Source: Pseudomonadota bacterium
GTDB taxonomy: Bacteria > Pseudomonadota > Gammaproteobacteria > Acidiferrobacterales > UBA6901
Direction of reading: 5' to 3'
Assembly (NCBI GenBank): GCA_021783175.1
Contig: JAJXUF010000106.1
Span: 1-11,240 of the forward strand
DNA length: 11,240 nt
Shown: piece by piece, positions 6,159 through 11,240 of the stretch
How the letters are laid out: each line of letters opens with the position of its first letter
How positions within the stretch are numbered: the stretch's first letter is position 1
Position numbers and translations under genes: made by a program
Notes under the pieces: generated by a model
Told to the model about the DNA's origin: nothing
Seen by the model: only the letters and a program-made list of their open reading frames with translations
Database searches by the model: none

Positions 6159-8135
6159 ATGTACCATTTCGTGTTTCAGCAGATCTTGATCCTGCTGGCG
6201 GTTGCTGTAGTGCTGGTGGCGGTTTTTCGCTATCTGCATCTTCCCCAGGTGCTTGCCTATCTTTGCGCCGGTTTTGCGGTCGGGCCTTATGGTCTTGGAT
6301 GGATACCGGATCTCTTGGGCACGCGCAACTTGGCAGAGTTCGGGCTGGTGTTTCTGATGTTCACAATCGGGCTTGAATTTTCTCTTCCCCAACTGCTCGC
6401 CATGAAGCGCCTGGTTCTGGGCCTCGGAGGTACACAGGTTCTGTTCAGTTTTACCCTGTTCGGTGGTCTCGCTTGGATGGCTGGGGTGCCGGCTCCGGGG
6501 GCAATAGTTGTCGGCGGTGTACTTAGCCTTTCCTCCACGGCGATCTCGATGAGACAGCTGATTGAGCAGCTTGAACAGCATTCGCGTCACGGCCGCGCGG
6601 CACTGGGGGTGCTGCTTTTCCAGGACCTGGTTGTCGTCCCCTTCCTTATCGTCATCCCCATGTTGGCCAGCGGAAATGCAGCCCATTCCGTCTTGATCAC
6701 TCTTGCCTGGGCGGTTTTGAAAAGCTTCGTCGTCTTGGCAGTAATATTGCTGGTGGGCAGGGTGCTGTTGCGGCCGATCTTCCACGAAGTTGCACTTGCT
6801 CGCTCACGTGAGTTCTTCATGTTGACCGTGCTGTTGATCACACTCGCTTCGGCTTGGCTTACTCAGCTTGCTGGATTATCGCTGGCCCTTGGTGCGTTTC
6901 TCTCTGGCCTCATGATTGGCGAGACAGAGTATAGGCATCAGGTGGAAAGCGACATATTGCCTTTTCGCGATGTTCTCTTGGGATTGTTCTTCATAACGGT
7001 TGGTATGTTGCTCAATCTCAGCGCAATTCGTCCGCTTTGGTTCTGGGTGCTGGGCAGTCTCGGGATTATGCTGGTGTTAAAGGCAGGCCTCATCGCGATT
7101 CTTGGTAGGATGTTCAAGTTGGAGCAGGGCGTGGCCCTGCGTACCGGCCTCGTGCTTGCCGAAAGTGGCGAATTCGGTTTTGCCATGCTGGTCCAAGCGC
7201 AGTACTCGCACCTGCTCCCGGATAAGATCCTTCAGATTGTGCTTGCAACGATGGTTCTGAGTATGTTGGTAGCGCCGCTAATCATACGTTACAACGGCAG
7301 GCTTGCGACCCGCTTGGTACCGAGTTATCGCGAGCGCCGCAGCAGTAACCTTGATTCCATTCGCGCGGCGGCGGGCGACATGCATGACCACGTAATTATT
7401 TGCGGTTACGGCCGAAGTGGTCAGAATTTGGCGTGGATGCTCAAGCAGGAGGCCATCCGCAGCATAAGTCTGGATCTCGATCCGGTGCGGGTGCGCGACG
7501 CACGGGATGCAGGCGAAAATGTGATTTACGGCGACGGAGCGCGCAGCGACATCCTGCAGGCCGCGGGGCTAAAGTACGCGCGGGCTCTCGCCATAAGTTT
7601 TGTGGATGTGCCGTCGTCATTGCGCATATTGGAGGTCACACGTCAGCTGCGACCCGACATGCCGGTGATCGTCCGTACAATGGATGACCGCAATCTCGAA
7701 CAGCTTAAGGCTGCCGGAGCCGCCGAAGTGGTCCCGGAGAGTCTTGAAGGCAGCCTGATGATGGGTTCACACCTGCTAATGCTGTTGGGTGTGCCGGTTT
7801 CTCATGTTCTGCGTCAAGTGCAGACCGCCCGTCGCGATCGTTATCGAATGCTGCGCGGCTTTTTTCACGGTGCCGCCGGAGAGGATGAAGTCGAGGAATC
7901 TTATCGTGTGCGTCTGCATTCGGTGACGCTACCGGCGGGGGCGCATGCGGTCGGCAAGCGTTTGGTGGATCTGAATTTGGACGGTAGCGGCGTCATTGTG
8001 ACAACGGTAAGACGTGGAGGCATTACCGGACCGCAGCCGAGTGGCGATACGCACCTTGGCAGCGGTGACGTGCTGGTGCTGTACGGGACACCGGAAGCCT
8101 TGAATGCGGCGGAAAAGATCCTTCTGGAGGGTTGA
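6159..8135 (+). CDS. KefB/KefC-like CPA2 monovalent cation/proton antiporter with RCK regulatory part
   Basis: A 658-residue inner-membrane protein of the CPA2 family, which exchanges or releases potassium (or sodium) against protons. Residues 1-380 hold about a dozen hydrophobic segments, including HLPQVLAYLCAGFAVGPYGLG at 27-47, the FGLVFLMFTIGLEFS region near 61-75, and FQDLVVVP at 154-161, with the family's conserved Q and D. After a short basic linker, a TrkA-N (RCK) Rossmann domain begins at about 410, with GYGRSG at 416-421 and an acidic end of strand two (LDLDP, 437-441). A TrkA-C-like domain covers about 580-658. The ATG at 6159 matches the usual start of the first helix; an in-frame TTG at 6123 is possible. 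KefB, KefC and YbaL-like proteins all fit, so ion and ligand are undecided. Its placement divergent from kdsD is common in betaproteobacteria. Confidence 0.9.
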   Translation: MYHFVFQQILILLAVAVVLVAVFRYLHLPQVLAYLCAGFAVGPYGLGWIPDLLGTRNLAEFGLVFLMFTIGLEFSLPQLLAMKRLVLGLGGTQVLFSFTLFGGLAWMAGVPAPGAIVVGGVLSLSSTAISMRQLIEQLEQHSRHGRAALGVLLFQDLVVVPFLIVIPMLASGNAAHSVLITLAWAVLKSFVVLAVILLVGRVLLRPIFHEVALARSREFFMLTVLLITLASAWLTQLAGLSLALGAFLSGLMIGETEYRHQVESDILPFRDVLLGLFFITVGMLLNLSAIRPLWFWVLGSLGIMLVLKAGLIAILGRMFKLEQGVALRTGLVLAESGEFGFAMLVQAQYSHLLPDKILQIVLATMVLSMLVAPLIIRYNGRLATRLVPSYRERRSSNLDSIRAAAGDMHDHVIICGYGRSGQNLAWMLKQEAIRSISLDLDPVRVRDARDAGENVIYGDGARSDILQAAGLKYARALAISFVDVPSSLRILEVTRQLRPDMPVIVRTMDDRNLEQLKAAGAAEVVPESLEGSLMMGSHLLMLLGVPVSHVLRQVQTARRDRYRMLRGFFHGAAGEDEVEESYRVRLHSVTLPAGAHAVGKRLVDLNLDGSGVIVTTVRRGGITGPQPSGDTHLGSGDVLVLYGTPEALNAAEKILLEG

Positions 8136-8156
8136 CCGATCCGGTGGATGCCCCGC

Positions 8157-8876
8157 TCAACGAGAGGGCGTGCGTCCAGCCGTTGCAGGAGCTTGCAGGT
8201 AAATCGCGGTTCCGCCGAGCACAAGAAACAGGATTACCCAATCCCAACTGAAGCCTAGAAAGCTTGGGATCGAAAGTACCAACAGAGCCAGCGCCGCAAA
8301 GGACGCAAATGGCTGGAAGCGGAACAGGGCGCCGACCAGGGTGGTGATGACCAGTAAAGCCTGAATACGTGTCAAATCAATGAACCAGTCGCTGACTCCG
8401 GAAACGCCCTGCCAGGTGAGACTGTAACCGGGTAGCAGATGCCGATACCAGGGCTCATTGCTTGCGGGTGGTGTGGCAGTTACGGTCGGCAGCGTGAACC
8501 ATCCCAGCGGATGTTGATTGCCGTCCCCAAGCAGCAGCTTGAAAAGCAGGCAAAGCAGCAAGAAGTTCATGATCGCAAGCGGCCAGCGCCAGGGTTTGGT
8601 AAACCAGTGGCAGACCTGTCGGTGATAGGCGAGCAGCAGAAAAAGGAATGCGAACAAGGGTTGGTAGTAATGCTGAGGCAAACCCAGGCCGAGCAGCCCG
8701 CATGCGAGGGCCGGCAGTCCAAGCATTAACGGCCAAACCGGATGAACGATTGCCGGCGGGGGTTTTTGTAGCAGTTGCGGAATTGGCGCTGCTCGCTCTA
8801 GGCGCAGTGCGTCCAGCGCTATTTCGAGCCGCTGTACGCGTTGTTCCAGCTCGTTGCGATCGTCATTGTTGGTCAT
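8157..8876 (-). CDS. unrecognised multi-spanning membrane protein with N-terminal coiled coil
   Basis: A 239-residue protein I do not recognise. Residues 7-28 (ELEQRVQRLEIALDALRLER) form a short heptad-patterned coiled coil, probably cytoplasmic, followed by a Pro-rich stretch (31-46). About six hydrophobic segments follow: 47-66, 72-86, 98-116, 171-187, 189-208 and 210-227. Between the third and fourth is a roughly 50-residue polar loop (118-168) rich in Trp, Pro and Thr, likely on the periplasmic side. The last dozen residues are polar and basic. No enzymatic motif was seen. The gene converges on the antiporter with 21 bases between their stops, and its start faces the oxidoreductase across 69 bases. 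The ATG at 8876 is the first in the frame; no clear ribosome site is visible. Confidence 0.8.
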   Translation of the reverse strand: MTNNDDRNELEQRVQRLEIALDALRLERAAPIPQLLQKPPPAIVHPVWPLMLGLPALACGLLGLGLPQHYYQPLFAFLFLLLAYHRQVCHWFTKPWRWPLAIMNFLLLCLLFKLLLGDGNQHPLGWFTLPTVTATPPASNEPWYRHLLPGYSLTWQGVSGVSDWFIDLTRIQALLVITTLVGALFRFQPFASFAALALLVLSIPSFLGFSWDWVILFLVLGGTAIYLQAPATAGRTPSR

Positions 8877-8945
8877 AACGGGTTCAATCGGCGCGCATGT
8901 TCTGGTAGTTTAGTCAATTCCCACACTGCCGCAGTCAAGTCCACA

Positions 8946-9965
8946 ATGGCCACAAACCGCACGATGCAAACCATTTTGATGCGCGCCCCCGGAGGGCCTG
9001 AGGTCCTTCAGTTGGGCGAAATCCCGGTGCCAGAACTGCCAAGTCCCTCGCATTTGCGCGTGCGCCTGCATGCGGCTGGCATCAATCCGGTCGATGCAAA
9101 GCTGCGTACTAATGGTACTTACTATCCCGACAGGCTTCCAGCAGTCCTTGGCTGCGACGGTGCGGGGGTTGTCGAGGCTGCTGGCAGCAAGGTGACGCGC
9201 TTCCGTCCTGGCGAGGCAGTGTATTTCTTTCAGGGCGGTATCGGCGGTGAGGCGGGAAATTATGCGGAATACATCACAATCCACGAGGATTACGCTGCGG
9301 CCAAACCTGCCAGTCTTTCGTTTACGGAAGCGGCAGCGGTGCCACTTGTCCTGATCACCGCTTGGGAGGCGCTGAACGACCGTGCGCAGCTTAAGGCGAG
9401 CCAGAGTGTGTTAATCCATGCTGGTGCTGGCGGTGTTGGACATGTGGCGCTGCAGCTTGCACGACACTTGGGAGCACGCGTGGCAGTAACGGTAAGTGGC
9501 GCGCAAAAAGCATCATTTGCGCAAGCACTCGGCGCAGAACAGGTGATTAACTACAAGAATGATGATTTCGTTCAGGAGACGCTGAAATGGACCGGCGGTG
9601 ACGGTGTGGACGTCACCTTTGACACCGTAGGTGGCGCAACCTTCTGTCGCTCATTTGCTGCAACGCGTGTTTACGGACATGTCGTGACAATTCTGCAGAG
9701 TGATTGCGAAGCTGATGCGTTAAAGATCGCCAGGTTGCGCAACCAGTCAATTAGCTACGAGCTGATGCTTTCACCGCAATATCTCGGTATGCACGAGGCG
9801 CGTTGCGCTCAGCGGCGCATCCTGGAGCGAGGGGCGGCCCTGATTGACCAGGGTGTCCTGAATATCAGGGTTAGCCACGTTCTGCCTTTGAGCCAGGCGG
9901 CCGAGGCGCACCACCTCATTGAGACCGGTCACACTACTGGAAAAATAGTGCTGAGTATCAGCTGA
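8946..9965 (+). CDS. zinc-independent quinone oxidoreductase-like dehydrogenase
   Basis: A 339-residue member of the medium-chain dehydrogenase/reductase superfamily, nearest in pattern to the NADPH:quinone oxidoreductase / zeta-crystallin group. The N-terminal GroES-like domain carries APGGPEVLQLGEIPVPE at 14-30, HAAGINPVDAKLR at 42-54, and LGCDGAGVVEAAG at 68-80. The nucleotide-binding loop HAGAGGVGHVALQLARHLGA is at 158-177, and GGDGVDVTFDTVGG at 217-230 is also typical. The structural-zinc cysteine cluster of alcohol dehydrogenases is absent, as expected for this group. The natural substrate cannot be told. The ATG at 8946 is used; ATG 8964 (MQTILMRAPGG) fits the family N-terminus equally well, and neither has a strong ribosome site. 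The downstream gene follows by about 40 bases on the same strand. Confidence 0.9.
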   Translation: MATNRTMQTILMRAPGGPEVLQLGEIPVPELPSPSHLRVRLHAAGINPVDAKLRTNGTYYPDRLPAVLGCDGAGVVEAAGSKVTRFRPGEAVYFFQGGIGGEAGNYAEYITIHEDYAAAKPASLSFTEAAAVPLVLITAWEALNDRAQLKASQSVLIHAGAGGVGHVALQLARHLGARVAVTVSGAQKASFAQALGAEQVINYKNDDFVQETLKWTGGDGVDVTFDTVGGATFCRSFAATRVYGHVVTILQSDCEADALKIARLRNQSISYELMLSPQYLGMHEARCAQRRILERGAALIDQGVLNIRVSHVLPLSQAAEAHHLIETGHTTGKIVLSIS

Positions 9966-10006
9966 AGACGGCATTGCCCACGCGACTTCTTGTGCACGAG
10001 CGCCCG

Positions 10007-10447
10007 ATGGCTACTTTTATCGATCTTCTGGTGACGCTAAGCCAAGCCGCGCAACCGCGCATTGATTTGGAACTCGAGCGTGCATTGTTGCAACTTGATT
10101 GCATGCTTGAGTTGTTGGCTGGCGATCTGCAAGTCGAGCACTTCGGGCCCGTCGTTGGCCTTGGAGCAGGCGCGAACGCCTATCGTCTTGTTGTGCGCGC
10201 ACATGTGCTGCAAGCGGATCAGCTTGTCTGGGGGTTACGCGTGTGCACTGCGCTGCCGCACGCTGGTTGGCGCGCCGACTGGACTGTGCAGGGCGCAAGT
10301 CGTCTGCGCAAGCAGAAGATCCTGCGGCAACTTCCCGAATTTTTCTCCGGCTATGCCGATTCAATCCGGGCCGCGGGCAAGGCAGATACGAATGCGGCCC
10401 GACGCATTATCGAGCTGGCGCAGCGGTTCCGTGACGCGAAGAATTGA
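10007..10447 (+). CDS. unrecognised small protein
   Basis: A 146-residue protein that I cannot assign. It is predicted to be soluble: no signal peptide and no transmembrane segment. Residues 18-40 form an amphipathic, leucine-rich helix (IDLELERALLQLDCMLELLAG), a Gly/Ala-rich segment sits at 48-58, alternating hydrophobic strands follow at 60-82, and the C-terminal third (98-146) is basic and helical with the pattern RLRKQKILRQLPEFF. This frame, and not the overlapping ones, gives a plausible protein composition. ATG 10007 is chosen; in-frame TTG 9974 and GTG 9992 would add up to 11 residues. It follows the oxidoreductase gene on the same strand by 41 bases, so the two are probably co-transcribed, but this says little about function. 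Confidence 0.7.
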   Translation: MATFIDLLVTLSQAAQPRIDLELERALLQLDCMLELLAGDLQVEHFGPVVGLGAGANAYRLVVRAHVLQADQLVWGLRVCTALPHAGWRADWTVQGASRLRKQKILRQLPEFFSGYADSIRAAGKADTNAARRIIELAQRFRDAKN

Positions 10448-10484
10448 GCGGCATCGTTACCGAAGTTCCTAGGTGTCTTTCGTC

Positions 10485-10513
10485 TTGTCCGGGAACTAGG
10501 CCTGCTGTTTAAT
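10485..10513 (+). promoter_or_regulatory. plausible sigma-70 promoter for the AsnC-type gene
   Basis: TTGTCC (10485-10490, four of six matches to the -35 consensus) and TTTAAT (10508-10513, five of six to the -10) are separated by exactly 17 bases. This would start transcription near 10520, about 105 bases ahead of the coding start. It suggests that the gene is expressed independently of the preceding pair. Confidence 0.4.
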
Positions 10514-10531
10514 GCTCGTGAGCCGGCGAAT

Positions 10532-10551
10532 CGGTACCGGTCCTCGTACCG
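10532..10551 (+). repeat. small hairpin in the leader of the AsnC-type gene
   Basis: CGGTAC (10532-10537) and GTACCG (10546-10551) are exact complements with an eight-base loop, followed by CGGATTTTCC. It could act as a weak terminator for the preceding gene or as a leader structure of the next one. The stem is short and the T-run is only four bases, so neither role is secure. Confidence 0.25.
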
Positions 10552-10624
10552 CGGATTTTCCCGCGCGAAAGGGGTAAGCTGGATTCCTCGGCCTAGCACC
10601 CTGGGCGCGAAAGGAGTCAAAGGC

Positions 10625-10900
10625 ATGGTCACAGCGATTGTCCTGTTGCAGGTGGAGAGAGAAGGTATTAACGCGGTGGCGGAGGCGCTTTCCGCTATCG
10701 ATGGGGTAGCCGAAGTCTATTCAGTGAGCGGACCGCACGACCTTGTGGCAATGTTGCGCGTCAAGGATAACGACGATCTTGCAGATCTCGTCACTAACAA
10801 GATGCTGAAGGTGAAGGGCATCATTAGGACCGAAACCTTGATCGCCTTCCGTGCCTACTCGCGTCACGACCTGGATGCAATGTTTTCGCTTGGGCTTTAG
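10625..10900 (+). CDS. stand-alone Lrp/AsnC ligand-binding (RAM) domain protein
   Basis: A 91-residue protein consisting only of the effector-binding alpha-beta sandwich of Lrp/AsnC regulators, with no helix-turn-helix. The pattern is clear: VTAIVLLQVEREGINAVAEAL at 2-22, EVYSVSGPHDLVAMLRVKD at 30-48, and IIRTETLIAFRAYS around 66-79. Such proteins oligomerise and may bind amino acids or modulate full-length Lrp-type regulators; their exact role is generally unknown. The ATG at 10625 has a strong ribosome site, AAGGAG (10611-10616), eight bases upstream. It has its own plausible promoter and ends 14 bases from the convergent small gene on the other strand. It is normal in length for this type and common in betaproteobacteria. 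Confidence 0.92.
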   Translation: MVTAIVLLQVEREGINAVAEALSAIDGVAEVYSVSGPHDLVAMLRVKDNDDLADLVTNKMLKVKGIIRTETLIAFRAYSRHDLDAMFSLGL

Positions 10901-10914
10901 AGTCAGTCCGCGTC

Positions 10915-11100
10915 CTAGCGCAGCTCGAGCTTTTCCTTGCCGCAGCGCTCGCAGCGCAGCACCGTCACAAGTTTCCCACGCTTGACGTCGAATCGCTTCT
11001 CCGTTGCCACTGTCCATCGATGAAAATCGTTCGCGCACAGGGTTTTGCCCCGGTTCTTCTCTTTCGCCGAACGCTTGCGGAATGGAACGATATTCGACAT
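10915..11100 (-). CDS. small putative zinc-ribbon protein
   Basis: A 61-residue basic protein. Residues C22 and H27 (LCANDFHRW) together with C50 and C53 (LRCERCGKEK) form a plausible Cys-His-Cys-Cys metal site, separated by a stretch likely to form beta strands (31-49). The N-terminus MSNIVPFRKR is basic and could touch nucleic acid, but this is inference. The frame is open to 11223, but the extension is antisense-quality sequence over the upstream gene's end; ATG 11100 gives a compact protein and lies 19 bases after the upstream stop. No strong ribosome site is visible. It is probably co-transcribed with the upstream epimerase-like gene. I know of no assigned function. Confidence 0.7.
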   Translation of the reverse strand: MSNIVPFRKRSAKEKNRGKTLCANDFHRWTVATEKRFDVKRGKLVTVLRCERCGKEKLELR

Positions 11101-11119
11101 GAGCTGTCTCTGACGCTGT

Positions 11120-11240
11120 TTAGCGCGCGTCCAGCACTGCCTTGTAGGATTCGTATGTCGGTTTCCAGCCGAGTTCCAGTCGCGCGCGTTTGGAATCCAG
11201 GGCAAGCGAATAGCCGATTGCATCCAACCATGTCGGATCC
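11120..11240 (-). CDS. C-terminal end of an extended-SDR (NAD-dependent epimerase/dehydratase-like) protein, cut by window edge
   Basis: The last 39 codons of a gene entering from the right edge, ending in TAA at 11120-11122. The visible residues, DPTWLDAIGYSLALDSKRAR followed by LELGWKPTYESYKAVLDAR, carry the usual close of extended short-chain dehydrogenases: an LDSKRARLELGW helix and the Y-x-S-Y-x-x-V stretch. The NAD-binding N-terminus and catalytic YxxxK lie outside the window, so the substrate, possibly a nucleotide sugar, cannot be told. It precedes the small zinc-ribbon gene by 19 bases on the same strand. Confidence 0.65.
   Translation of the reverse strand, partial: DPTWLDAIGYSLALDSKRARLELGWKPTYESYKAVLDAR

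Noticed and set aside
6114..6785. N-terminal extension of the kdsD reading frame by over 220 codons
   Set aside because: It lies antisense to the antiporter gene, is rich in Gln, His and Lys with no domain pattern, and KdsD proteins normally begin near ATG 6113.
10017..10364. 115-codon minus-strand open frame opposite the 146-residue protein gene
   Set aside because: Very Arg/Gln/Ala-rich composition typical of antisense frames in GC-rich DNA, and no ribosome site.
10922..10931. Palindrome AGCTCGAGCT followed by TTT after the AsnC-type gene as a terminator
   Set aside because: With a four-base loop only three base pairs remain, and it lies inside the end of the convergent small gene; too weak to call.
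1..11240. Search for mobile elements, CRISPR arrays, tRNA genes and a defence or biosynthetic island
   Set aside because: No transposase or integrase, no terminal inverted repeats with target duplications, no regularly spaced repeats and no tRNA-like cloverleaf were seen; the gene content is mostly conserved housekeeping.

Overview
This window looks like ordinary chromosome from a Gram-negative proteobacterium, most likely a betaproteobacterium. The reasons are the gene order kdsD-kdsC-lptC-lptA-lptB-rpoN-hpf-hprK, an HPr kinase gene close to rpoN, a divergent CPA2-type cation/proton antiporter next to kdsD, and a typical betaproteobacterial stand-alone AsnC-type ligand-binding protein. The genus cannot be told from sequence reading alone. 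No tRNA, rRNA, insertion sequence, prophage or CRISPR array was seen.

Bases 1-6113 (minus strand, read right to left) hold the envelope and regulatory block. kdsD and kdsC make KDO, the inner-core sugar of lipopolysaccharide. lptC, lptA and lptB supply parts of the machine that carries LPS from the inner to the outer membrane. The genes are tightly packed, with stop/start overlaps at kdsD/kdsC, lptC/lptA and lptA/lptB. After a gap of about 300 bases that contains a strong AT-rich inverted repeat come rpoN (sigma-54) and hpf (ribosome hibernation factor). A large imperfect hairpin overlaps the end of hpf, and the 5' part of hprK runs off the left edge. No ptsN gene lies between hpf and hprK.

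Bases 6159-8135 (plus strand) encode a KefB/KefC-like antiporter with an RCK regulatory part, divergent from kdsD across only 45 bases. It converges on an unrecognised membrane protein gene on the minus strand (8157-8876).

Bases 8946-10900 (plus strand) hold a zinc-independent quinone oxidoreductase-like gene, an unrecognised 146-residue protein, and a 91-residue AsnC/Lrp ligand-binding (RAM) domain protein with its own plausible sigma-70 promoter. On the minus strand at the right end lie a 61-residue putative zinc-ribbon protein and, upstream of it, the last 39 codons of an extended-SDR (NAD-dependent epimerase/dehydratase-like) gene that enters from the right edge.

I found no convincing new multi-gene system. 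The points most worth checking are an LptC that stops about 45-50 residues early, the inverted repeats ahead of rpoN and hprK, and the small unrecognised genes at the right end.
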